A stretch of 6,227 bases of DNA from DAIMZM01 sp036733985 (GTDB lineage Bacteria; Bacillota; Dehalobacteriia; UBA4068), in the NCBI GenBank assembly GCA_036733985.1, contig DAIMZM010000114.1, positions 1 through 6,227 of the forward strand. Reading direction: 5' to 3'. Of the stretch, positions 1-5,184 are shown one piece after another. Positions within the stretch are counted from its first letter, which is position 1, and every line of letters starts with the position of its first letter. The position numbers and the translations under genes were made by a program. The notes under the pieces were generated by a model. It ran no database searches and was not told the DNA's origin. It saw nothing but the letters and a program-made list of their open reading frames with translations.

Positions 1-42
1 CAGCAGGCGCATGGCATTGGTTTTGGCCACTTCCTTTGACAT
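1..42 (-). CDS. YbaK/EbsC-type aminoacyl-tRNA deacylase, first codons only (partial)
   Basis: Only the N-terminus is in the window; the gene continues past the left edge. The visible product reads MSKEVAKTNAMRLL. The KTNAMRLL stretch is characteristic of the start of Cys-tRNA(Pro) deacylases of the YbaK/EbsC family, which hydrolyse mischarged cysteine from tRNA(Pro) in trans. Two ATG codons are adjacent, at 45-43 and 42-40. I chose the second because the AAAGGAG ribosome binding site then lies at an ideal 7 bases; the first would leave only 4. The gene starts about 35 bp after the UPF0371 stop codon on the same strand with no terminator between, so the two are probably cotranscribed. The identification rests on about 14 residues: the family is likely, the exact substrate is not shown. 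Confidence 0.6.
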   Translation of the reverse strand, partial: MSKEVAKTNAMRLL

Positions 43-77
43 CATCCCGCTCCTTTGATCCAGTCTGCCCCAGTGCC

Positions 78-1544
78 CTAGCTTTCAAACACCGGGTCGC
101 AGGTGAGATTCACCCCCAGCTTGCGCAGGGTATCTTCATCGTTCTGGGACATGATCACCGAGCAATGGGCCTCGCAGCCCTTGAGCTGGTTCAGGCAATT
201 CATGGCCATGGAGACCGTGGGATTGGTGGCTTCGCAGAGGGAGAGGGCGATCAGCACATCGGAGAGGGAGAGGGAGCTCTCCTTCATATACAGCACATGG
301 CGTTTCATGGCGATGATCGGCTCCAGCACCACCAGGGACAGGAGCAAGATGGGGTCGGCGATGCCGGCCAGGGCTTTGATGGCGTTGATCACGCCGCTGG
401 CCGCGGCGCTCATCAAAGCGCTGTCCCGGCCGGTGGTGATGCGGCCGTCCGGCAGCTGGAAGGCAATGGCCGCCACGCCCCGCTGCTCAGCCTTGGCCCG
501 GGCTACCGGCACCACGGCCCGGTCTTCCTCCCGGAGGCCCAGCTGCTGCATGATCATTTCGACGCGCTCCGGGATATCCTTATCGATCAGGCCCTGGCGG
601 GCGTCGGAGCGGGCTTTGAAATAGCGGCGGATGATCTCCTGCTTGGCCGCTTCCCTGACCACCTGGTCGTCCACAATGGCATAGCCGGCCATATTCACCC
701 CCATATCCGTGGGAGAATGGTAGACCTCCTCGCCCAGCACCCGGCTGAGCACGGTTTTCACCACTGGGAAAGCCTCGATATCCCGGTTATAGTTCACCGT
801 GGTTTTGCCGTAGCGCTCCAGATGATAGGGATCAATGCTGTTCACATCATGCAGATCCGCGGTGGCCGCCTCATAAGCCAGGTTCACCGGATGCTTCAGG
901 GGCAGGTTCCAGATGGGGAAGGTCTCGAATTTAGCATAGCCGGCGGTGACGCCCCGCTGCTGCTCATGATAGATCTGGGACAGGCAGGTGCCCAGCTTGC
1001 CGCTGCCCGGGCCCGGGGCGGTGACCACCACCAAGGGGCGGCTGGTTTGAATATAAGGGTTGGCGCCATAGCCCTCGGCGGAAAGGATGGTCTCCACCTC
1101 GGTGGGATAACCCTTAGTCAAGCGGTGGATATAGGTTTTGATGCCCCGGCTTTCCAGCTTATTGACGAACATGCGGGCAGCCACCTGATCCGCGTATTGG
1201 GTGATCACCACGGAATTGATGGCCAGGCCCAGGGCTGAGATATTTTCCGTCAGCCGCAGCACATCCATATCATAGGAGATGCCGATATCGGCCCGGATCT
1301 TGTTCCGCTCAATAGCCGGGGCGGAAATGGCGAAAATGATTTCCGTGATATCCTTTAATTCACAAAGCAGCTTGATCTTGGCGTCCGGTTCAAAGCCGGG
1401 CAGCACCCGGTGGGCATGGAAATCGTCGAAGAGTTTGCCGCCGAATTCCAGATAAAGCTTATTATCAAAGCGCCGGATGCGCTCCCGGATATATTTGGTC
1501 TGCATCTCCATATAACGTTGGTGGTCAAAGCCGATTTTCTTCAT
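78..1544 (-). CDS. UPF0371 (DUF1846) family protein
   Basis: A 488-residue protein of the conserved UPF0371/DUF1846 family, common in Firmicutes; its cellular role is not established. The N-terminus (MKKIGFDHQRY, then LYLEFGGKLFDDFHAHRVLPGF at about 30-51) is the family signature, and the length is normal for the family. Residues 174-183 (VTAPGPGSGK) form a P-loop-like nucleotide-binding motif, followed by KLGTCLSQIYHE. The C-terminal third contains a short conserved EATNP segment (438-442) and a cysteine-containing tail. No signal peptide or membrane segment is evident, so it is probably cytoplasmic. The start is the ATG directly after GGGAGG (1554-1549); an in-frame ATG five residues upstream overlaps that ribosome binding site, and the longer reading frame covers the leader hairpin, so both were rejected. 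It is first in a probable two-gene transcript with the YbaK-like gene. Some databases label relatives as ATP-dependent proteases, which nothing here supports. Confidence 0.93.
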   Translation of the reverse strand: MKKIGFDHQRYMEMQTKYIRERIRRFDNKLYLEFGGKLFDDFHAHRVLPGFEPDAKIKLLCELKDITEIIFAISAPAIERNKIRADIGISYDMDVLRLTENISALGLAINSVVITQYADQVAARMFVNKLESRGIKTYIHRLTKGYPTEVETILSAEGYGANPYIQTSRPLVVVTAPGPGSGKLGTCLSQIYHEQQRGVTAGYAKFETFPIWNLPLKHPVNLAYEAATADLHDVNSIDPYHLERYGKTTVNYNRDIEAFPVVKTVLSRVLGEEVYHSPTDMGVNMAGYAIVDDQVVREAAKQEIIRRYFKARSDARQGLIDKDIPERVEMIMQQLGLREEDRAVVPVARAKAEQRGVAAIAFQLPDGRITTGRDSALMSAAASGVINAIKALAGIADPILLLSLVVLEPIIAMKRHVLYMKESSLSLSDVLIALSLCEATNPTVSMAMNCLNQLKGCEAHCSVIMSQNDEDTLRKLGVNLTCDPVFES

Positions 1545-1570
1545 GTATCCTCCCATAACAAAAAGGTTTA

Positions 1571-1592
1571 CGGGGAGAATGGTGTCTCCCCG
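1571..1592 (-). promoter_or_regulatory. Leader hairpin followed by T-run upstream of the UPF0371 gene (possible attenuator)
   Basis: The arms CGGGGAGA and TCTCCCCG form a perfect 8-bp GC-rich stem around a 6-base loop. Read on the minus strand, the stem is followed by TAAACCTTTTTG and then the ribosome binding site. A strong stem with a nearby T-run inside a probable 124-base 5' leader resembles an attenuator or a leaky intrinsic terminator. The run has only five T residues and starts six bases after the stem, which is weak for efficient termination. It could instead be a protective 5' structure. I recognise no riboswitch class. Confidence 0.45.
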
Positions 1593-1641
1593 CTCTGGAA
1601 AAGCCAAGCCGGACGCGGTTTGCCATAAATGGAGGCTAATA

Positions 1642-1669
1642 GGGACATACTGCGTCAATCATATATCAT
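1642..1669 (+). promoter_or_regulatory. Candidate promoter for the amidase gene
   Basis: GGGACA (1642-1647, 4 of 6) is separated by 16 bases from TATCAT (1664-1669, 5 of 6). A start near 1676 would give a short leader before the ribosome binding site AAAAGG and ATG 1722. It lies next to the opposing promoter at 1675-1703. The region is AT-rich, so a chance match is quite possible. Confidence 0.3.
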
Positions 1670-1674
1670 AAATA

Positions 1675-1703
1675 ATTATAGCATCATCAACGCTGCCGGA
1701 CAA
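1675..1703 (-). promoter_or_regulatory. Sigma-A-type promoter for the UPF0371 gene
   Basis: Reading the minus strand: -35 TTGTCC (1703-1698, 4 of 6 to consensus), a 17-base spacer ending in TGC, and a perfect -10 TATAAT (1680-1675). The TG one base before the -10 makes it an extended -10. Transcription should start near 1668, giving a leader of roughly 124 bases that includes the hairpin at 1571-1592. Confidence 0.7.
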
Positions 1704-1721
1704 GTCAAAAGGCTAAATAAT

Positions 1722-2939
1722 ATGGGTGCAAAAAAGAACCGCTTATGGTATACTAGGCCTGTGAAAAGATCACTATTGTCCAAAGCCCTGCCTGCCGCCG
1801 GCCTGATCCTGGCCTTGGGCCTGATCCTGCTGGCCGTCCTCCGGCTTCTAGCCGCCGGGGGCAGCGGGGGCGCCAGGGCTTTCCCGCCGCCGGAAAACAG
1901 GGCTGAGGCAGGCGTCCGGGCCCTGGCCGTTTATACCCATGGCGAAGCCCTGCATCTGGGCCTGGCCGATGGGGAAGGCCGGGAATTCCTGGCCAAAAGC
2001 CTGCGCCTGGAAAGCCTGGACCAGAGCCGGATCTTCGATATCGCCTATGGCGAAGGCCTGAACCGGGGCTTATTTTTGCCGGATATCCCGCCGGGCAGCT
2101 ACCGCCTCTTTTATCAGGGCCGGGCTGTGCTGGCCGGGGAAACGCCGCTGACGGAGGGCTATACCCTGACCCGGAACGGCGCCAACCAACATTGGCGCTT
2201 CCTGAACAGCCGGGGCCGGCTGCAGCTGGAAGTAGCCCAGGTGGACGAGCTGCCCCCTTCTGTTTACGACGTTTATATCGATATCGGCCATGGCGGCCGG
2301 GACAGCGGCGCGGTAGGCAATGGGCTGGTGGAAGCGGAACAAAACCTGAAAGCCGGGCTATACCTGGCCCAGCTCCTGGAAGGCCTGGGCCTGAAGGTTT
2401 ATCTCAGCCGGGAGACCATGGCCATCCCCGGCGGCGAAGCGGCGGAACAGAATCCCTATTCCCCCGGGGCCCGGGTGGATATGCTTTACCGCAGCCAGGC
2501 CAAATACCTGATCTCCAATCATCTGAACGCCGGCGGCGGCCATGGCTTCCAGCTCTATACCTCGGTAGCCACGGACAAGTCATTTGCCCAGGCCGTGGCG
2601 GCGCAGCTGCTGGCGGCGGGCTGGATCGCCGATGAAGAGGGCTTCGGCCCCCTGGGCAACGGCCTGTACAAGCGGCGCAGCGAAGTTTATAGCCAGGCTC
2701 TGCGGGACTATTATTTCATCATCCGGGAAACCGGCGGCTATCTCCTTTCCCCCTGGCAATACCGGCTGCAGAACCGGGAGCAAAACCGCCTGATCTATCA
2801 AGGGGCGGAAGCCCTGCTGGTGGAATACGCCTTCCTGGATAATGCGGAAGATACGGCGTATTGGCAGGAAAACTGGCAGGCCCTGGTGGAAGCGGTGGCC
2901 CAGGGCGCGGCGGATTATTGGCGGCTGGCCGGGGAATAG
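1722..2939 (+). CDS. Membrane-anchored N-acetylmuramoyl-L-alanine amidase (Amidase_3)
   Basis: A 405-residue zinc amidase that should cleave the bond between N-acetylmuramic acid and L-alanine in peptidoglycan, outside the membrane. The Amidase_3 domain spans about 182-400. Its expected zinc ligands are visible as H190 (DIGHGGRDSGA), E204 (GLVEAEQNL) and H267 (ISNHLNA), with the catalytic glutamate E368 (LLVEYAFLDN). A basic N-terminus and a hydrophobic stretch at about 23-45 act as signal or anchor; ARA|F at 51-54 is a possible signal peptidase site. Residues 60-180 form an extra extracytoplasmic domain I do not recognise, apparently beta-rich. The start ATG has AAAAGG nine bases upstream; a longer frame from 1629 lacks a good ribosome binding site, and GTG 1761 is a possible shorter start. 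No cell-wall-binding repeats are present. It resembles CwlD/AmiC-type enzymes, but sporulation versus growth use cannot be decided. Confidence 0.88.
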   Translation: MGAKKNRLWYTRPVKRSLLSKALPAAGLILALGLILLAVLRLLAAGGSGGARAFPPPENRAEAGVRALAVYTHGEALHLGLADGEGREFLAKSLRLESLDQSRIFDIAYGEGLNRGLFLPDIPPGSYRLFYQGRAVLAGETPLTEGYTLTRNGANQHWRFLNSRGRLQLEVAQVDELPPSVYDVYIDIGHGGRDSGAVGNGLVEAEQNLKAGLYLAQLLEGLGLKVYLSRETMAIPGGEAAEQNPYSPGARVDMLYRSQAKYLISNHLNAGGGHGFQLYTSVATDKSFAQAVAAQLLAAGWIADEEGFGPLGNGLYKRRSEVYSQALRDYYFIIRETGGYLLSPWQYRLQNREQNRLIYQGAEALLVEYAFLDNAEDTAYWQENWQALVEAVAQGAADYWRLAGE

Positions 2940-2957
2940 CGGTTCAGAGTTAAAACC

Positions 2958-2981
2958 GTTCTTCTTTTATAAAAGAAGAAC
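2958..2981. repeat. Left hairpin of repeat copy 1 (perfect 24-bp palindrome)
   Basis: GTTCTTCTTTTA is followed directly by its exact reverse complement TAAAAGAAGAAC. It sits 18 bases after the amidase stop codon, so it may also act as a 3' end structure. On the plus strand it is followed by CCAAGAAAATTTTG, which is not a clean T-tract; on the minus strand it is followed by GGTTTTAA. Intrinsic termination is therefore unproven. Confidence 0.8.
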
Positions 2982-3126
2982 CAAGAAAATTTTGAATGGG
3001 TCGTTTGTTTTTACTTTAAATTACAATTAAGTTCTATTATTTCTTCTCTTTTAATTAAATAATATAAAAAAGTAGAAGCTTAATAACAGCTGCCATGTAA
3101 CTTTGAATAAATTTAAAATTCTTTTG

Positions 3127-3150
3127 TTTCTTTTCTTCTAAGAAAAGAAA
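3127..3150. repeat. Right hairpin of repeat copy 1
   Basis: TTTCTTTTCTT and AAGAAAAGAAA form an 11-bp perfect stem around the two-base centre CT. On the plus strand it is followed by GGTTTTAAAAGGTTTT. Only two of the eleven pairs are G-C, so it would be a weak terminator. The same stem, with a different centre, recurs at 5112-5135. Confidence 0.8.
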
Positions 3151-3236
3151 GGTTTTAAAAGGTTTTACAGAGGGATTTTAGGCCCCGCGAGGCTAAAATA
3201 GCGTATCAGGCAACAACAATTCAGGAGGAAACCACT

Positions 3237-4049
3237 ATGCAAACGACAGAATTTGCCCGGCAGATGCGGATCGAGATTATCCGTATGCTGGCTGCGGCCG
3301 GCAGCGGTCATCCGGGCGGTTCCCTTTCCGCCACGGATATCATGGCTGTGCTTTATAACGAAGCGCTGCGTCTCGATCCCGGCCAGCCCCGCTGGGCTGA
3401 GCGGGATCGTTTTGTGCTCTCCAAAGGCCATGCCGCCCCGGCCCTTTACGCGGCCCTGGCTTTAAAGGGCTATTTTCCCACCGCGGATTTGGCTGATCTG
3501 CGCAAGCTGGGCAGCAAGCTCCAGGGCCATCCGGATATGAACAAGCTGCCGGGGGTGGATATTTGCACCGGCTCCCTGGGTCAGGGTATCTCCGCCGCCT
3601 GCGGCATGGCCCTGGCCGGCAAGATCGACCAGGCCCCTTACCGGGTCTATGCCCTGATGGGTGACGGGGAGCAGCAGGAAGGCCAGGTTTGGGAAGCGGC
3701 CATGTTCGCCGCCCATTATCAGCTGGATAACTTCATCGCCTTCCTGGATCACAATCATTTGCAGATCGACGGCAATATTGAAAAGGTGCTTTCCCCAGAG
3801 CCCCTGGACGCCAAATGGGCGGCCTTTGGCTGGCAGGTCATCCCCTGCGACGGCCATGATCTGGACAGCATCAGGCAGGCCCTGAAAACCGCCTGGGCTG
3901 TGCAGGGCAAGCCCTGCCTGATCCTGGCCGAGACCGTGAAGGGCAAGGGCGTCAGCTTTATGGAAAACCAGGCCGGCTGGCATGGCCAAGCGCCCAAGCC
4001 GGACCAGGCCGAACAGGCCCTGGCGGAATTAGCCGAGGAGGTACGCTAA
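3237..4049 (+). CDS. Transketolase, N-terminal subunit (ThDP pyrophosphate-binding half)
   Basis: This 270-residue protein is the N-terminal half of a split transketolase, which transfers two-carbon ketol units between sugar phosphates in the non-oxidative pentose phosphate pathway. Conserved elements appear in order: SGHPGGSLS (H25), LSKGHAAPALYA (H65), GHPD (H98), TGSLGQG (111-117), and the ThDP/Mg signature beginning GDGE (142-145) and ending at N173 in DHNHLQIDG, then a WHG motif near 248-250. The length is normal for a stand-alone N-half. The start ATG has AGGAGG (3223-3228) eight bases upstream. The stop is one base before the start of the C-terminal gene, and that gene's ribosome binding site lies inside the last codons here. 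The protein is cytoplasmic and needs its partner for activity. Specificity within the family (transketolase versus a related sugar ketolase) is inferred. Confidence 0.95.
   Translation: MQTTEFARQMRIEIIRMLAAAGSGHPGGSLSATDIMAVLYNEALRLDPGQPRWAERDRFVLSKGHAAPALYAALALKGYFPTADLADLRKLGSKLQGHPDMNKLPGVDICTGSLGQGISAACGMALAGKIDQAPYRVYALMGDGEQQEGQVWEAAMFAAHYQLDNFIAFLDHNHLQIDGNIEKVLSPEPLDAKWAAFGWQVIPCDGHDLDSIRQALKTAWAVQGKPCLILAETVKGKGVSFMENQAGWHGQAPKPDQAEQALAELAEEVR
4035..4041 (+). promoter_or_regulatory. Ribosome binding site of the transketolase C-half, embedded in the N-half gene
   Basis: GAGGAGG lies in the final codons of the N-terminal subunit gene, nine bases before ATG 4051. It confirms the C-half start and implies coupled translation. 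Confidence 0.85.
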
Positions 4050-4050
4050 G

Positions 4051-5004
4051 ATGACGGATGCCAAGAAAAAAATCGCCACCAGGGAAGCCTATGGCCAAAC
4101 CCTGGCCAGCCTGGCCGGGGAAAATCCCCGGATCGTGGTGTTGGACGCCGACCTTTCCAAATCCACCAAAACCGAGGAATTCGCTAAAGTGGCGCCGGAG
4201 CGCTTCTTCAACGTGGGCATTGCCGAGCAGGATCTGATCGGCGTGGGCGCCGGCCTTGCCACCTGCGGCAAGATCCCCTTTATCAGCGGCTTTGCCATTT
4301 TCGTGGCTGGCCGGGGCTTTGAGCAGATCCGCAATACCGTTTGCTACGGCAGGCTGAATGTAAAAATCGCCGCCACCCATGCGGGCATTACCGTGGGCGA
4401 GGACGGCGGCTCCCACCAGGCCATTGAGGATATGGCCCTGATGCGGGCCCTGCCGGGCCTGACCGTGATCTGCCCTTCCGACGGCGTGCAAACCGCCTGG
4501 GCGGTACGGGCGGCCGCCGATTACCAGGGCCCGGTCTATTTGCGCCTGGGCCGTTTGGCCCTGCCCCAGATCTACGAAGAAAGCCAGGAATTCCGCTGGG
4601 GCAAAGGCCAGCTGCTTCGGCCCGGCGCGGATATCGCCCTGATCGCCACCGGCCTGATGGTCAGCGAAGCCCTGGAAGCAGCCCAATTGCTGGCGGAAGA
4701 AGGCATCAAGGCGGCGGTGGCGGATATCCATACGCTGAAGCCCCTGGATACCGAACTGGTGCTGAACCTGGCGGAGCGCTGCGGCGCTGTGCTGACCCTG
4801 GAAGAGCATAGCGTTATCGGCGGCCTGGGTTCCGCCGTGGCCGAAACCCTGGCCGAGCAGTACGGTAAGCCCCTGGCCTTCAGCCGCTTGGGCGTGAATG
4901 ACGTCTTTGGCCAAAGCGGCTCCCCCGCCGCCCTGCTCAAACACTACGGCCTCAACGCCGAAGCCGTCGCTACCCAGGCCAAGACCCTCTTGTCCCGGAA
5001 GTAG
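4051..5004 (+). CDS. Transketolase, C-terminal subunit (pyrimidine-binding half)
   Basis: This 317-residue protein supplies the pyrimidine-binding (PYR) and C-terminal domains of the split transketolase. FFNVGIAEQDLIGVGAGLA (about 52-70) includes E59, the glutamate that activates the ThDP aminopyrimidine ring. GEDGGSHQAIEDMALMRALPG (116-136) and CPSDG (141-145) are typical of the PYR domain. The C-terminal domain covers about 185-317 with LKPLD (229-233) and LEEHSVIGGLGSAVAE (250-265). The start follows GAGGAGG (4035-4041) at nine bases, with the ribosome binding site inside the upstream gene; the 1-bp gap suggests translational coupling and matched expression of the two halves. After the stop, AT-rich sequence leads into repeat copy 2. 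DXS was considered, but DXS is a single long chain, not split like this. Confidence 0.95.
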   Translation: MTDAKKKIATREAYGQTLASLAGENPRIVVLDADLSKSTKTEEFAKVAPERFFNVGIAEQDLIGVGAGLATCGKIPFISGFAIFVAGRGFEQIRNTVCYGRLNVKIAATHAGITVGEDGGSHQAIEDMALMRALPGLTVICPSDGVQTAWAVRAAADYQGPVYLRLGRLALPQIYEESQEFRWGKGQLLRPGADIALIATGLMVSEALEAAQLLAEEGIKAAVADIHTLKPLDTELVLNLAERCGAVLTLEEHSVIGGLGSAVAETLAEQYGKPLAFSRLGVNDVFGQSGSPAALLKHYGLNAEAVATQAKTLLSRK

Positions 5005-5031
5005 CCGAACCCCCTAAAATCTTAAAAATGA

Positions 5032-5053
5032 TCCTTCTTTTGGAAAAGAAGGA
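5032..5053. repeat. Left hairpin of repeat copy 2
   Basis: TCCTTCTTTT and AAAAGAAGGA form a 10-bp perfect stem around GG, 27 bases after the transketolase stop codon. Compared with copy 1, one T-A pair has become C-G on both arms, so pairing is preserved. Confidence 0.8.
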
Positions 5054-5111
5054 CCAAGAAAACTTTAAATTATAGTAGAATATAACTTTGAATAAGTTTG
5101 AAGTTCTTTTG

Positions 5112-5135
5112 TTTCTTTTCTTACAAGAAAAGAAA
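5112..5135. repeat. Right hairpin of repeat copy 2
   Basis: The 11-bp stem TTTCTTTTCTT / AAGAAAAGAAA is identical in both arms to the right hairpin of copy 1; only the two-base centre differs (AC here, CT there). GGTTTTAA follows in both. Confidence 0.8.
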
Positions 5136-5184
5136 GGTTTTAAGCTTTAAGTCAAACGAAGCATACCAGCGGAAAGGTGTTCCC

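Larger units (their letters stand above)
2950..3158. repeat. Repeat element copy 1: inverted-end element with a hairpin in each end
   Basis: The element begins TTAAAACC (2950-2957) and ends GGTTTTAA (3151-3158), perfect 8-bp inverted ends. Each end continues into a 24-base hairpin and a further 15 bases; aligned in inverted orientation, the two 47-base ends match at 37 of 47 positions by hand count. The centre (about 2997-3097) is AT-rich and non-coding. The right 61 bp (3098-3158) match copy 2 at 56 of 61 positions, and the left 40 bp (2958-2997) at 33 of 40. No transposase is encoded. This fits a MITE- or REP-like non-autonomous repeat; whether it was mobile is inference. Confidence 0.75.
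2940..3236. other. AT-rich spacer between amidase and transketolase genes
   Basis: This 297-bp stretch holds no convincing protein gene. It is sharply AT-rich compared with the GC-rich genes on both sides. Most of it (about 2950-3167) is repeat element copy 1. To the right are a small imperfect hairpin (3175-3199: ATTTTAGGCC and GGCTAAAAT with one bulged G) and the transketolase ribosome binding site. Several weak -10-like sequences occur, such as TATTAT 3035-3040 and TATAAA 3063-3068, but none has a properly spaced -35 box, so the transketolase promoter is not identified. Confidence 0.7.
5022..5143. repeat. Repeat element copy 2 (shorter copy)
   Basis: This is the second copy of the element, in the same orientation as copy 1. 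It opens with TTAAAA, has a left hairpin (5032-5053: TCCTTCTTTT, GG, AAAAGAAGGA), a short AT-rich centre, and a right hairpin (5112-5135: TTTCTTTTCTT, AC, AAGAAAAGAAA) followed by GGTTTTAA (5136-5143). The right 61 bp (5083-5143) differ from copy 1 at five positions. It is 122 bp against 209 bp for copy 1; the difference lies in the centre. It lies in the 180-bp gap between the transketolase C-half and the diphosphatase gene. No flanking duplication is visible here. Confidence 0.72.

Noticed and set aside
36..1238. A 400-codon open frame on the plus strand
   Set aside because: It lies antisense to the clearly recognisable UPF0371 gene, its His/Gly-rich translation matches no family, and it has no suitable ribosome binding site. 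It is a shadow caused by high GC content.
1545..1658. Longer N-terminus for the UPF0371 protein
   Set aside because: The family begins at MKKIGFDH, and the extension would cover the ribosome binding site and the leader hairpin.
1629..1721. Upstream ATG start for the amidase
   Set aside because: No properly spaced ribosome binding site precedes it, it would overlap both candidate promoters, and it would add a non-hydrophobic tail before the anchor.
2958..2981. Left hairpin of copy 1 as a standard intrinsic terminator of the amidase gene
   Set aside because: The stem is AT-rich and is followed on the plus strand by CCAAGAAAATTTTG rather than a run of T, so only a repeat-element call is supported.
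3175..3199. Hairpin ATTTTAGGCC/GGCTAAAAT as a terminator or riboswitch
   Set aside because: It has a bulged base, no following T-run on either strand, and fits no leader RNA class I recognise.
3098..3236. Promoter for the transketolase operon
   Set aside because: TTTACA at 3164-3169 is a good -35 match but has no -10 at an acceptable distance (TAAAAT is 24 bases away).
3237..5004. 1-deoxyxylulose-5-phosphate synthase or a pyruvate dehydrogenase E1 pair instead of transketolase
   Set aside because: The N-half motifs SGHPGGSLS, SKGHAAPALYA and GHPD, together with the split at this point, match split transketolase; DXS is a single chain and E1 pairs have different signatures.
2950..5143. CRISPR repeats or toxin-antitoxin RNA repeats
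   Set aside because: There are only two copies about 2 kb apart, with no regular spacers and no cas or toxin-like genes nearby.
5098..5184. Longer start for the diphosphatase within repeat copy 2
   Set aside because: The extra 29 residues would be translated repeat sequence; the family starts at the ATG at 5185, which has its own ribosome binding site.
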